64,000 nucleotides of DNA from NCBI GenBank assembly GCA_913776825.1, contig CAJYPV010000008.1, positions 1-64,000 on the forward strand. Reading direction: 5' to 3'. Positions 1-8,908 of this stretch are shown in pieces. A program made the translations under genes and the position numbers. Under the pieces are notes generated by a model. That model did no database searches. It saw nothing but the letters and a program-made list of their open reading frames with translations, and was not told where the DNA came from. The DNA comes from Burkholderiaceae bacterium (lineage in GTDB: Bacteria > Pseudomonadota > Gammaproteobacteria > Burkholderiales > Burkholderiaceae_C). Each line of letters starts with the position of its first letter. Within the stretch, counting starts at the first letter, position 1.

Positions 1-303
1 GGCCGCGACATGGGCACGGTGATCTTTCCCGACGCGCCGCTGAAGGTCTACCTCACGGCCAGCGCCGAGCACCGCGCCGAGCGCCGCCATAAGCAATTGA
101 TTTCCAAAGGAATTCCCGCTATACTCGCCGACCTTCGCGCGGACCTGGAAGCGCGCGACGCCCGCGATTCGAACCGCAGCGTCGCCCCCCTCAAACCCGC
201 GCAGGACGCCCGCCTCCTGGACAACTCCTTCCTCAGCATCGATCAGTCGGTCGAGCAGGTGCTGGACTGGTGGCGGCAGGTGCAGCCCTTCGACAGGCAT
301 TAA
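1..303 (+). CDS. cmk: cytidylate kinase, C-terminal part (5' end outside window)
   Basis: The frame is open from base 1 and ends with TAA at 301-303, giving the last 100 residues of a P-loop nucleotide kinase. It reads [20 protein letters not shown], the region after the CMP-binding part of bacterial CMP/dCMP kinase, followed by the lid segment ([14 protein letters not shown]) and a C-terminal helix ending in [12 protein letters not shown]. The enzyme phosphorylates CMP and dCMP to the diphosphates with ATP. Its position directly before rpsA is the standard proteobacterial arrangement and supports the call. The ATP-binding N-terminus lies outside the window. Confidence 0.93.
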   Translation, partial: GRDMGTVIFPDAPLKVYLTASAEHRAERRHKQLISKGIPAILADLRADLEARDARDSNRSVAPLKPAQDARLLDNSFLSIDQSVEQVLDWWRQVQPFDRH

Positions 304-511
304 GGCCATCGTCGGGCTCGGCGCCCCGGCCCTGCCGGGCGCGCCTTTCGCTCCAGCCAGGCTCCCCTCGCGCGTCAGCGCACCGGCCTGCTGGTTGTTC
401 AACCTCAACCCCCGGGCTTCACTGCCCACACCACCGGTTCCAGTCATAGAAACAGCCGCACGCGATGTTGCATGGGCGGCTGGAAACCTGGAGAGACCGG
501 AAGGAAACTCA

Positions 512-2200
512 ATGTCCGAATCTTTTGCCGCCCTCTTTGAAGAGTCCCTGAAGCGTTCCGAAATGCGCGCGGGCGAAGTGATCACCGCCGAGGTGGTCCG
601 CGTCGAGCACAACCACGTCGTGGTCAATGCCGGCCTGAAGTCCGAAGCCTACGTGCCGATCGACGAATTCAAGAACGACAAGGGCGAACTCGAAGTCCAG
701 GCCGGCGACTTCGTCTCCGTGGCCATCGGCTCCGTCGAGAACGGCTACGGCGACACCATCCTCTCGCGCGACACGGCCAAGCGTCTGGCTTCGTGGCTGG
801 CGCTCGAGAAGGCCCTGGAATCCGGTGAATTCGTCACCGGCACGACCAGCGGCAAGGTCAAGGGCGGCCTCACGGTGCTGGTCAACGGCATCCGCGCCTT
901 CCTGCCGGGCTCGCTGATCGACACCCGTCCGATCAAGGACCTGACTCCCTTCGAAAACAAGACGATGGAGTTCAAGGTCATCAAGCTCGACCGCAAGCGC
1001 AACAACGTCGTGCTGTCGCGCCGTGCCGTGGTCGAAGCCTCGATGGGCGAAGAGCGCGCCAAGCTGATGGAGACGCTGAAGGAAGGCGCCATCGTCCGCG
1101 GCGTGGTCAAGAACATCACCGAATACGGTGCCTTCGTCGACCTCGGCGGCATCGACGGCCTGCTGCACATCACCGACATGGCCTGGCGCCGTGTCCGTCA
1201 CCCGAGCGAAGTGGTGACGGTCGGCCAGGAACTGACCGCCAAGGTCCTGAAGTTCGACGCCGAGAAGAACCGCGTCTCGCTGGGTCTGAAGCAGCTGGGC
1301 GATGACCCGTGGTTCGGCGTGTCGCGCCGCTACCCGGCCAACACCCGCCTGTTCGGCAAGGTCACGAACATCGCCGACTACGGCGCGTTCGTCGAGATCG
1401 AACCCGGCATCGAAGGCCTGGTGCACGTCTCCGAAATGGACTGGACCAACAAGAACGTGGCCCCGTCCAAGGTCGTCTCCCTGGGCGACGAAGTGGAAGT
1501 CATGGTCCTGGAGATCGACGAAGACAAGCGTCGCATCTCGCTGGGCATGAAGCAGTGCCGCGCCAACCCGTGGGAAGAGTTCGCCGAGAACGTCAAGCGT
1601 GGCGACCGCGTCAAGGGCCCGATCAAGTCGATCACCGACTTCGGCGTGTTCGTGGGCCTGGCCCAGGGCATCGACGGCCTGGTGCACCTGTCCGACCTGT
1701 CGTGGAACGAGCCGGGTGAAACCGCCGTCCGCAACTACAAGAAGGGTCAGGAAGTCGACGCGATCGTGCTGGCTGTGGACGTCGAGCGCGAGCGCATCTC
1801 GCTGGGCATCAAGCAGCTGGATGGCGACCCGTTCACCACCTTCGTGTCGGTCAACGACCGCGGCATGACGATCACCGGCAAGGTCAAGACCGTCGACGCC
1901 CGTGGCGCCGAGATCGACCTGGGCGAAGACGTGACCGGCTACCTGCGCGCTTCGGAAATCTCCCGCGACCGCGTGGAAGATGCCCGCAATGTGCTGAAGG
2001 AAGGCGACGAAGTCTCGGCCGTCATCATCAACGTCGACCGCAAGGCTCGCAGCATCCAGCTGTCGATCAAGGCCAAGGACAACGCGGACGAGCAGCAAGC
2101 CATGCGCAGCCTGTCCCAGTCCAACGAGCGTGAAAACGCCGGCACCACCAGCCTGGGCGCCCTGCTGCGCGCCAAGCTGGACAACCAGAACAACGGCTGA
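512..2200 (+). CDS. rpsA: 30S ribosomal protein S1
   Basis: 562 residues starting [15 protein letters not shown], the typical betaproteobacterial S1 N-terminus. The frame stays open upstream to 395, but the ATG at 512 has an AAGGA Shine-Dalgarno about nine bases before it and fits the family start. Six S1 (OB-fold) repeats follow in order; the middle ones carry the signature '[20 protein letters not shown]' or '[10 protein letters not shown]' and end in 'RRISLGMKQ' or 'RISLGIKQL'. S1 binds the 30S subunit and mRNA and helps load weakly structured messages. The gene follows cmk after 208 bp, where I see no clear promoter, and precedes ihfB, as in most proteobacteria. Confidence 0.98.
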   Translation: MSESFAALFEESLKRSEMRAGEVITAEVVRVEHNHVVVNAGLKSEAYVPIDEFKNDKGELEVQAGDFVSVAIGSVENGYGDTILSRDTAKRLASWLALEKALESGEFVTGTTSGKVKGGLTVLVNGIRAFLPGSLIDTRPIKDLTPFENKTMEFKVIKLDRKRNNVVLSRRAVVEASMGEERAKLMETLKEGAIVRGVVKNITEYGAFVDLGGIDGLLHITDMAWRRVRHPSEVVTVGQELTAKVLKFDAEKNRVSLGLKQLGDDPWFGVSRRYPANTRLFGKVTNIADYGAFVEIEPGIEGLVHVSEMDWTNKNVAPSKVVSLGDEVEVMVLEIDEDKRRISLGMKQCRANPWEEFAENVKRGDRVKGPIKSITDFGVFVGLAQGIDGLVHLSDLSWNEPGETAVRNYKKGQEVDAIVLAVDVERERISLGIKQLDGDPFTTFVSVNDRGMTITGKVKTVDARGAEIDLGEDVTGYLRASEISRDRVEDARNVLKEGDEVSAVIINVDRKARSIQLSIKAKDNADEQQAMRSLSQSNERENAGTTSLGALLRAKLDNQNNG

Positions 2201-2351
2201 TCGTCCTCGGCCGCCCCTGTGGCGGCTGAACCGATCGTCGGGGATTTCACGCCGGTTGACGGATCGATGTCTGCATCGGTCCACTCTGCTGGGAATCCCT
2301 GTTCTGAGGCGGGACGGGCTGAGTTAGCCTGATCCCGCTGTGACACTCCTT

Positions 2352-2383
2352 CAACAGGCTCGCCACGCTGTGCGAGCCTGTTG
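2352..2383 (+). terminator. perfect 11-bp stem-loop between rpsA and ihfB
   Basis: CAACAGGCTCG at 2352-2362 pairs perfectly with CGAGCCTGTTG at 2373-2383 around a 10-nt loop, and the 3' side runs into TTCTTC. The stem ends 20 bases before the ihfB start codon at 2404 and 151 bases after the rpsA stop. There is no long U-tract, so it may be a weak terminator, an RNA-stability element or an attenuator that separates very high rpsA expression from ihfB. The pairing is seen directly; the role is inferred. Confidence 0.7.
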
Positions 2384-2403
2384 TTCTTCAGATGCCCACA
2401 ACG

Positions 2404-2724
2404 ATGACCCGCTCCGACCTGGTGGCCCATTTGTCCGAACGATTCGGCCAGCTCACCCAACGAGACACCGAATTCGCGGTCAAGACCATCCTGGACGCGA
2501 TGTCCGATGCCCTGGCCCGCGGCCACCGCATCGAGATCCGCGGTTTCGGCAGCTTTTCCATCAACCGCCGCCCGCCCCGCATGGGCCGCAATCCGCGCAG
2601 CGGCGAGCAAGTCCTGATCCCCGAAAAGCTGGTGCCCCACTTCAAGCCGGGCAAGGCCCTGCGCGAAGCAGTCGACGCCCAGCTGCCGGTCAGCGACACC
2701 CTGAGCGACACCGTCACCGAGTGA
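2404..2724 (+). CDS. ihfB: integration host factor subunit beta
   Basis: 106 residues starting [19 protein letters not shown]. An in-frame ATG lies four codons upstream at 2392, but the family normally begins MT(R/K)SDL, so 2404 is chosen. The HU/IHF fold signature is present: '[19 protein letters not shown]' is the beta-ribbon arm carrying the DNA-intercalating proline. IHF is a heterodimeric DNA-bending protein that acts at promoters, recombination sites and origins. The C-terminus extends a few residues past the usual end (TLSDTVTE). No convincing Shine-Dalgarno precedes the start; the strong hairpin at 2352-2383 sits just upstream and may affect translation. Confidence 0.96.
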   Translation: MTRSDLVAHLSERFGQLTQRDTEFAVKTILDAMSDALARGHRIEIRGFGSFSINRRPPRMGRNPRSGEQVLIPEKLVPHFKPGKALREAVDAQLPVSDTLSDTVTE

Positions 2725-2761
2725 CACGGACCACCCCGCGCGCGTGCCTAAAATGGGCCGC

Positions 2762-3049
2762 ATGCGAATCCTGGTCTGGCTCTTCCGTGCCTTCCTCTTC
2801 TTCACGCTCTTCGCCTTTGCGCTGAACAACAGCCAGGACGTGGTCGTCCACTGGTTCTTCGGCCAGGCCTGGCGTGCGCCCCTGGTGATCGTGGTGCTGC
2901 TGACCTTCGCGGTCGGATGCGCTTTTGGCGTGCTGGCCATGGTGCCCGCCTGGTGGCGCCACAAGCGGGCCGCCGCCCGTCAGCTGCCGCCGGCCGACGA
3001 TCTGCCGCCTCCCGCCTCTCCCGACCTGAAGCTCCCCGATGGAATTTGA
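2762..3049 (+). CDS. lapA: LapA-family inner-membrane protein (DUF1049)
   Basis: 95 residues. The start MRILVWLFRAFLFF is preferred to in-frame ATGs at 2744 and 2753 because it opens directly on the first membrane segment. There are two membrane helices (about residues 5-22 and 39-60), the conserved loop 'NNSQDVVVHWFFG' between them, and a Pro-rich cytoplasmic tail. LapA is a small partner of LapB in the LPS-assembly/LpxC-control module of the inner membrane. The 3' end overlaps lapB by 11 bp, which indicates translational coupling. Confidence 0.88.
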   Translation: MRILVWLFRAFLFFTLFAFALNNSQDVVVHWFFGQAWRAPLVIVVLLTFAVGCAFGVLAMVPAWWRHKRAAARQLPPADDLPPPASPDLKLPDGI

Positions 3050-4196
3050 ACTGAGCTGGCTGCTGATCGGCATTCCCCTGGTCTTCGGACTGGGCTGGCT
3101 CGCCTCCAAGCTGGACTCGCGCCAATGGAAGCGCGAGCAGAAGGACGCCCCCCGCGCGTATTTCAAGGGCTTGAACCTGCTGCTGAATGAACAGCAGGAC
3201 AAGGCGATCGACGCCTTCATCGAAGCGGTCCAGGCCGATCCCGACACCTCCGAGCTGCACTTCGCGCTTGGCAATCTGTTCCGCCGTCGCGGCGAATATG
3301 AGCGCGCGGTGCGGGTGCATCAGCATCTGCTCTCGCGCGGCGATCTGCCCAAGGCCGAACGGGACCGTGCCCAGTACGCGCTGGCGCAGGACTTCTTCAA
3401 GGCCGGCCTGTTCGACCGTGCCGAGTCCGCCTATGAAGCACTGAAGGGCACCGCGTTCGACCACGATGCCGCACTGGCGCTGCTGTCGCTGTATGAGCGC
3501 TCCCGCGAATGGGCCAAGGCGGCCGAGGTCTCGGAGCAGCTGGAAGCCAGCGGCACCGGCTCCTTTGCCGGCCGCATCGCCAATTACTGGTGCGAACTGG
3601 CGCTTGAAGCGCAGGCGCGCCAGAGCCCGGACGAAGCCCGCCGCTGGCTCAACCAGGCCCGCCAGCGCGCACCGCAAGCCGCGCGCGCTTATGTGCTGCT
3701 CGGTCAGACACTGGCCCGACAGGGCGATCAAGCCGGCGCGATGGCGATCTACGGTGACCTGCTGCGTGCCAATCCCGAGGCCTTCAATCTGGTGGCCCGC
3801 GATTACGCCCAGGCGGCACTCGCGACCCAATCGGAAGCCGCCGCGCTGAGCCTGCTGGAAGCCCACTACCGCCGCCATCCGAGCATGGCGCTGCTTCAGG
3901 CCATCGCGCTGCTGGAGCCCTCGCCGGAGGCCCAGCGCCGCCGCCTGGCCGATCACCTGCGCGTCGAACCGGCGCTGTCGGCCGCGACGCAGCTGCTGCA
4001 GCAGAGCCAGGCCCGTCAGGTGCCGCTGAATGAAGACGAGGCGCAACTCGTCGGCACCGCCCTGCAGCGCGCGGTGCGGCCGCTGCAGCGCTATCGCTGC
4101 GCCGCCTGCGGCTTCGAGTCGCAGCACTATTTCTGGCAATGCCCGGGCTGTCTGAGCTGGGACAGCTACCCGCCCCGCTGGGTCGAAGAGCTCTGA
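3039..4196 (+). CDS. lapB: lipopolysaccharide assembly protein B (TPR and rubredoxin-like)
   Basis: 385 residues, close to the 389 of E. coli LapB (YciM). An N-terminal membrane anchor (about residues 5-22) is followed by tetratricopeptide repeats, beginning with 'DAFIEAVQADPDTSELHFAL'. The C-terminal rubredoxin-type knuckle has CAAC and CPGC pairs (about residues 350-375, 'QHYFWQCPGCLSWDSYPPRW'). In the family LapB works with FtsH in proteolysis of LpxC, balancing LPS with phospholipid synthesis, and the metal knuckle packs on the TPRs. It overlaps lapA. Downstream genes for surface sugars and MsbA make the LPS context consistent. Confidence 0.95.
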   Translation: MEFELSWLLIGIPLVFGLGWLASKLDSRQWKREQKDAPRAYFKGLNLLLNEQQDKAIDAFIEAVQADPDTSELHFALGNLFRRRGEYERAVRVHQHLLSRGDLPKAERDRAQYALAQDFFKAGLFDRAESAYEALKGTAFDHDAALALLSLYERSREWAKAAEVSEQLEASGTGSFAGRIANYWCELALEAQARQSPDEARRWLNQARQRAPQAARAYVLLGQTLARQGDQAGAMAIYGDLLRANPEAFNLVARDYAQAALATQSEAAALSLLEAHYRRHPSMALLQAIALLEPSPEAQRRRLADHLRVEPALSAATQLLQQSQARQVPLNEDEAQLVGTALQRAVRPLQRYRCAACGFESQHYFWQCPGCLSWDSYPPRWVEEL

Positions 4197-4307
4197 TCGC
4201 GCGCCGGCCGCTCCCCGGCCCACGGGCGGCGACTGCCCGGAAGCTGATGGGGCGCTGAGTAGAATCTCGCACCCCAACGCCGCCCTCGGCGGCTCATCCT
4301 GCCCTCC

Positions 4308-5060
4308 ATGTCTACACGCCCTGATTCCCCGGACCAGCCCCGCGTCATCCTGTGCATGAAGTGGGGCACAAAGTACGGCCCGGAGTACGTCAACCGCCTG
4401 TACGGCATGGTGCGTCGGCATCTGCGCGGCGACTTCCGTTTCGTCTGCCTGACCGACCGCAGCGAGGGCATCCGGTCGGAGGTCGAGTGCCTGCCGATCC
4501 CCGCGCTCGCGTTGCCGCCCGGCATCCCGGAGCGCGGCTGGACCAAGCTCACCACCTTCGAGGCCGATCTGCACGGTCTCACCGGCACCGCCCTCTTCCT
4601 GGACCTGGACGTGGTGATCGTCGACGACATCACCCCGTTCTTCGAAGTCCCCGGCGAATTCCTGATCATTCACGACTGGAAGCGACCCTGGCGCATCACC
4701 GGCAACTCCTCGGTCTACCGCTTCACGCTGGGCGCGCATGCCGACGTGCTGGCGAAGTTCCGGCGCGACTTCGACACCATCCGCCAGACCTTCCGCAACG
4801 AACAGGCCTATCTGTCCGACGAGATCCACCGCCAGGGCCTGCTCAGCTACTGGGATGACCGTTGGTGCGCCAGCTTCAAGTACCACTGCATCCCGCGCTG
4901 GCCGCTGAACTATGTGCGTGCGCCGTTCATCCCCGCGGGCGCGCGCATCCTCATCTTCCATGGCGTGATGAATCCGCCGGATGCGCTGGCCGGCCGCAGC
5001 AATGGCAACTGGCGCCGCCCGTTGCCCGCGCCCTGGATCGCCGATCACTGGCGCGAGTAA
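4308..5060 (+). CDS. putative glycosyltransferase with DLD motif
   Basis: 250 residues, no signal peptide. The N-terminus 'RVILCMKWGTKYGPEYVNRL' is a first beta-strand and loop as in GT-A glycosyltransferases acting on nucleotide sugars. 'TALFLDLDVVIVDDI' contains a candidate metal-binding DxD (DLD, residues 99-101). Also present are 'GNSSVYRF' and 'RNEQAYLSDEI', where the NEQ..L pattern is common in family 8- and 32-like enzymes. Acceptor and donor cannot be read from the sequence. It is the first of a run of surface-sugar genes; a second transferase follows after 110 bp. Confidence 0.75.
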   Translation: MSTRPDSPDQPRVILCMKWGTKYGPEYVNRLYGMVRRHLRGDFRFVCLTDRSEGIRSEVECLPIPALALPPGIPERGWTKLTTFEADLHGLTGTALFLDLDVVIVDDITPFFEVPGEFLIIHDWKRPWRITGNSSVYRFTLGAHADVLAKFRRDFDTIRQTFRNEQAYLSDEIHRQGLLSYWDDRWCASFKYHCIPRWPLNYVRAPFIPAGARILIFHGVMNPPDALAGRSNGNWRRPLPAPWIADHWRE

Positions 5061-5170
5061 GACCGACCCGGCCCCTCCGCTGATGTGCGCGGCCTGACCC
5101 CCTCCCCGCCCTTCACGGAGCCTGCCGTCGCCTTCTGTGTCGACCCCGACGTCCACGCACCTTCCACGCC

Positions 5171-6265
5171 ATGAGCGCCTCCTCCACTTCCTCGACGTCC
5201 GCCGCGCGAGCGCCCGGCGCCACCTCGGCCGACAGCGCCCAGGCATCGACCGCGCCGCCGCCGTGGCTCTCGGTGCTGATCCCCGTCTACAACGTCGAGG
5301 ACTACCTGCGCGAATGTCTGACCTCGGTCCTGTCGCAGGCCGACGAAGGCGTGGAAGTGCTGATGGTGGATGACTGCTCCACCGATGGCTCCGCCGCGCT
5401 GATGCGCGAACTGGCGTCGCAACACCCCCGGGTCCGCTGCCTGTTTCACGAGACCAACCAGGGGCTGTCCGGCGCACGCAACACGCTGCTGCATGCCGCG
5501 TCGGGCGACTACGTCTGGTTCCTGGATTCCGACGACTACCTGATGCCTGGCGCCATCGCCGGCCTGCGCGCCGTGGCGATGCAGCATTCACCGGCGATGG
5601 TGATGTGTGATTTCCGCATGGTGCGCACGACGACCAAGCGCAAGCATCGTTGGCGCGGCGAGTTTCACAAGCGGACCTTCTTCGGTCCGGAGCGCCGCCT
5701 GCTCAGCGACCCGTCGGTGCTGTTCCTGGGCCTGTTCGAAGCCGGACAGATGCACAGTTGGTCCAAGATCGCCAAGCGCTGCGTCTGGGGCGAGCAACTG
5801 CGGTTTCCGGTCGGTCGCTATTTCGAGGACATGGCCACCACGCCCTTCCTCGGCTTGCTGGCCCCCACCTACTGGTACGAGCCGGCCGTCTGGGTGGCCT
5901 ATCGCCAGCGCGAGGGCTCGATCCTTCACACGCCCAACCTGAAGAAGGCGGAGCATCTCGCGAATGCGATGAACGGGCTGCGCGAGGCCGCCGCCAAGGT
6001 GACGCTCAATGAGGCGGCGCGGTTTGCCTGGGCGCATTTCCTGGCGCGCAACTTCATTGGCGCGGCGCGAATGGCCCATCGGGCCGACCCAGCCGGCGCC
6101 CCGGCACTGATCGCGCACTACCGCACCGAGTTCGAACGGTCTTCCCCGCTGTCCGTGCCGGCGCTGCAGTGGTGCTACTTGCGGCGCGGCTGGTGGGCGC
6201 GGGCGATGCGTCTGCACCATTGGCTCGCCCGCGTGCATGGCGCCAAGAAAAGCGGCAAACGCTGA
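5171..6265 (+). CDS. glycosyltransferase family 2
   Basis: 364 residues. A Ser/Ala-rich lead of about 32 residues precedes the GT-A core 'WLSVLIPVYNVEDYLRECL'. The nucleotide-binding 'VLMVDDCSTDGS' (about 63-74), 'NQGLSGARN' (96-104) and the DxD-type 'WFLDSDDYL' (about 116-124) are all in place, so it should be catalytically competent. Such enzymes transfer one sugar from a UDP- or dTDP-sugar to a lipid-linked or LPS acceptor at the inner face of the membrane. The C-terminal half resembles capsule/O-antigen transferases; the acceptor is unknown. It converges with the GT4 gene at 6331. Confidence 0.9.
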   Translation: MSASSTSSTSAARAPGATSADSAQASTAPPPWLSVLIPVYNVEDYLRECLTSVLSQADEGVEVLMVDDCSTDGSAALMRELASQHPRVRCLFHETNQGLSGARNTLLHAASGDYVWFLDSDDYLMPGAIAGLRAVAMQHSPAMVMCDFRMVRTTTKRKHRWRGEFHKRTFFGPERRLLSDPSVLFLGLFEAGQMHSWSKIAKRCVWGEQLRFPVGRYFEDMATTPFLGLLAPTYWYEPAVWVAYRQREGSILHTPNLKKAEHLANAMNGLREAAAKVTLNEAARFAWAHFLARNFIGAARMAHRADPAGAPALIAHYRTEFERSSPLSVPALQWCYLRRGWWARAMRLHHWLARVHGAKKSGKR

Positions 6266-6270
6266 CCCGC

Positions 6271-6298
6271 CGTCTGCCGTCTGCCGTCTGCCGTCTGC
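6271..6298. repeat. four tandem copies of a 7-nt unit (CGTCTGC)
   Basis: Four perfect head-to-tail copies lie in the short gap between two convergent glycosyltransferase genes. A 7-nt period cannot be coding in register, so length changes here would be neutral for the proteins. I see no further role. Confidence 0.9.
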
Positions 6299-6330
6299 CA
6301 TTCGCCAGCCGCCACGCGGGTGACGAGGGC

Positions 6331-7464
6331 TCAGAGCGACATCAGCAGCGCCTCGTAGCGCTCCGTCATCCGTTCCACGCTGTGCTCCTCGATGGCGCGG
6401 GCCCGGGCCGCGTCGCCCAGTCGCGCGGCCAGCACGGGGTCACGCAGCAGCCGCTCCAGCGCATTGGCCAAGGCCTCGGGATTCGATTCCGGCACCAGCA
6501 AGCCGGTCTGACCGTCCTCCAGCACGCCCTCCACGCCCGGCACCAGCGACGCGACGCAGGCGCAGCCCGCCGCCATCGCCTCCAGCAAGGCCAGCGGCAT
6601 GCCTTCCCAATGGGTGGACAGCACGAAGATCCGCTGGCTCATCAACAGGCCCGGCATGTCGCCGTGGTGGCCGAGGAAGCGGACCTGATCATCCAGGCCC
6701 AGCGAGGTCGCCAGCCGCTGCGCCACCTCCCGATGCGCGGACTTGCCGCCACCGGCCAGATGCAGCGTCGGCCGCAGGCCTCGCTCGCGCAACAGCGCGA
6801 TCGCGCGGATCAGCGTGGGCTGGTCCTTCTGACGGGCGAAGCGGGCGGACATCACGATGCCGGCCTCTCGCGCCTCCGACGGATGCGCCGGTGCCTGGGC
6901 GAAGCGATCCAGTCGGATGCCGTTGGGGATCGCCATCGTCAGCGCTGCCGGCATACCCAGGGTCACCAACTGCCGCCGCACGCCTTCGGACACGCCCACC
7001 AGCTTCGCACTGCGTTGGCTCAGCGCCAGCGCTTGGGCCCGCTTGCCGCGCGTGTAGCGCTCACGGGCGTTGTGCTCCACCTGCACCAGCGTCGGCACGC
7101 CCGCCGCCAGACCAGCGCGACGCCCCAGCAGATGCTCCGGAAAGCCATGGGCCACCAGCACCTGTGGACGCAGCCTCAGGCACAAACGCCGCAGGGACCA
7201 GATCGTCGCCAGATGAGCCCAGCCCGGCACCACATGCACCGCCAAGCCCTGATCCCGCAGCGCCTGCAGCTTGGCGCGATTCGCCGGGCTGTCGGTGTTG
7301 CGCTTGCGGCGCAGGACCAGCACCGGCTCGATGCGCGCGCTCTTGAGCTGCGCGACGCACAGGTCGATCGCGACCTGCGTCGCCCCGGAAAAGCCACCGG
7401 TCACAAAATGCAGCACGCGACGCCGACCCTCGGGCATCGGCAATGGAGAAGAAGGCGAAACCAT
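6331..7464 (-). CDS. glycosyltransferase family 4 (GT-B fold)
   Basis: 377 residues, the only minus-strand gene of the polysaccharide block. The N-domain starts 'RRVLHFVTGGFSGATQVAID'. The C-terminal nucleotide-sugar site has the family motif 'HWEGMPLALLEAMAAG' (E-x7-E type) followed by 'GLLVPESNPEALANAL'. 'IPNGIRLDRF' and 'SARFARQKDQPTLIRAI' are the usual GT4 landmarks. A second in-frame ATG ten codons in (MPEGRRRV) could be the true start. The likely role is addition of a sugar to an LPS core, O-antigen or exopolysaccharide unit. It is divergent from glf, with a 172-bp shared upstream region. Confidence 0.9.
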   Translation of the reverse strand: MVSPSSPLPMPEGRRRVLHFVTGGFSGATQVAIDLCVAQLKSARIEPVLVLRRKRNTDSPANRAKLQALRDQGLAVHVVPGWAHLATIWSLRRLCLRLRPQVLVAHGFPEHLLGRRAGLAAGVPTLVQVEHNARERYTRGKRAQALALSQRSAKLVGVSEGVRRQLVTLGMPAALTMAIPNGIRLDRFAQAPAHPSEAREAGIVMSARFARQKDQPTLIRAIALLRERGLRPTLHLAGGGKSAHREVAQRLATSLGLDDQVRFLGHHGDMPGLLMSQRIFVLSTHWEGMPLALLEAMAAGCACVASLVPGVEGVLEDGQTGLLVPESNPEALANALERLLRDPVLAARLGDAARARAIEEHSVERMTERYEALLMSL

Positions 7465-7636
7465 CGGGGCAGTTTATTCGCCGGCGGCGTCTCGCGAATC
7501 GACGCCCGAGCGCCCATGCCTCATGGCGACTGACCTCGATGTAAGGCATGCGAAATGCCGCCAGTTCTTGGAGTGCACGCGATCAACTCGCGCCACAATC
7601 CCATCCACCCTAGAGCAGGCCTCGCGCCCCCACGTG

Positions 7637-8740
7637 ATGAAGACTGACTACCTGATTGTCGGAGCCGGCTTTTCCGGGGCCGTGTGCGCACGTGTGCTGG
7701 CGGACGCCGGCAAGACGGTGCATCTGATCGACAAGCGGCCGCACATCGGCGGCAATGCGTTCGACCAGCGCGATGCGCACGGGGTGCTGATCCATCCCTA
7801 CGGGCCGCACATCTTCCACACCAATGCGAAGAAGGTGTTCGAGTTCCTCTCGCGCTTCACCACCTGGCGCTTTTATGAGCATCGGGTGCTGGCGCAGGTC
7901 GGCGAGCAGTTGCTGCCGATCCCGATCAACCGCACCACGATCAACCAGCTGTATGGCCTGTCGCTGACCGAAGACGAGGTCCAGGGCTATCTGGAGACGG
8001 TGCGCGAGCCACGCGACCCGCTGCGCACCAGCGAGGATGTGGTGCTCAACAGCGTCGGCCCGGACCTGTGTGACAAGTTCTTCCGGGGCTACACCCGCAA
8101 GCAATGGGGGCTGGAGCTGTCACAGCTGTCCGCCGGTGTCGCGGCCCGGATTCCGACCCGCAGCAACGACGATGACCGCTACTTCAGCGACAGCTTCCAG
8201 TTCATGCCCGCCGACGGCTACACCCGGCTGTTCGAGCGGATGCTGGACCATCCCGGCATCACCGTGCGCACCGGTGTGGACTTCCAATCCGTCCGCGCGG
8301 ATGTCGGCGACGCGCATGTGATCTACACCGGCCCGATCGACGCCTACTTCGACCACTGCTACGGCGCGCTGCCCTACCGCAGCTTGCGCTTCGATCATCA
8401 GCATCTGCCCGAGACCGAGCAGTTCCAACCGGTGGGCACGGTCAACTATCCGAACGACCACGACTACACCCGCATCACCGAGTTCAAGCACCTCACCGGT
8501 GAGACCCATGCTGGCACCTCGATCGTGCGGGAGTATCCGCAGGCCGAGGGCGATCCCTACTACCCGGTGCCGCGTCCGGAAAACGAGGCGCTCTACAAGC
8601 GCTATGCCGAGCTCGCCGAGCAAGCGCAGGGCGTCACCTTCGTTGGCCGGCTGGCGCAATACCGCTACTACAACATGGACCAGATCGTCGCCGCGGCGCT
8701 CAAGACGGCGCAGGATCTGCTGGCACCGCCCAGCGCGTGA
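7637..8740 (+). CDS. glf: UDP-galactopyranose mutase
   Basis: 367 residues, matching the length of E. coli Glf. The frame is open upstream to 7271, but MKTDYLIVGAGFSGAVCARV begins directly on the FAD-binding strand. GxGxxG (VGAGFSG), 'HLIDKRPHIGGNAFD', 'HPYGPHIFHTNAKKVFEF' and 'KQWGLELSQL' are diagnostic. The enzyme is a flavoprotein that interconverts UDP-galactopyranose and UDP-galactofuranose; the furanose form feeds galactofuranosyl transferases making O-antigen or capsule. It implies that one of the neighbouring transferases uses UDP-Galf. Confidence 0.97.
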   Translation: MKTDYLIVGAGFSGAVCARVLADAGKTVHLIDKRPHIGGNAFDQRDAHGVLIHPYGPHIFHTNAKKVFEFLSRFTTWRFYEHRVLAQVGEQLLPIPINRTTINQLYGLSLTEDEVQGYLETVREPRDPLRTSEDVVLNSVGPDLCDKFFRGYTRKQWGLELSQLSAGVAARIPTRSNDDDRYFSDSFQFMPADGYTRLFERMLDHPGITVRTGVDFQSVRADVGDAHVIYTGPIDAYFDHCYGALPYRSLRFDHQHLPETEQFQPVGTVNYPNDHDYTRITEFKHLTGETHAGTSIVREYPQAEGDPYYPVPRPENEALYKRYAELAEQAQGVTFVGRLAQYRYYNMDQIVAAALKTAQDLLAPPSA

Positions 8741-8908
8741 GCCGGCGGTTGGTGGCCCGCGCCGGTTCGTGCCGGCGCGTCGCCGTTGCCCGTATCCTGC
8801 CGGGCGGCCGGCTCATGGCCGCTGTCTGGCCACGCCGCTCTTGCCTCTGATGCCGCTCGCATGGCCCGCCGCAGCGGGCGCCGCACCTTCTTCATTCCTG
8901 ATTCCTCC

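Noticed and set aside
509..2284. A 591-codon minus-strand frame opposite rpsA, and similar long frames at 2802-5591 (-), 20858-23179 (+) and 23008-25236 (+)
   Set aside because: All are mirror frames of strong genes, rich in His, Arg, Gln and Asp, with no motifs or ribosome-binding sites.
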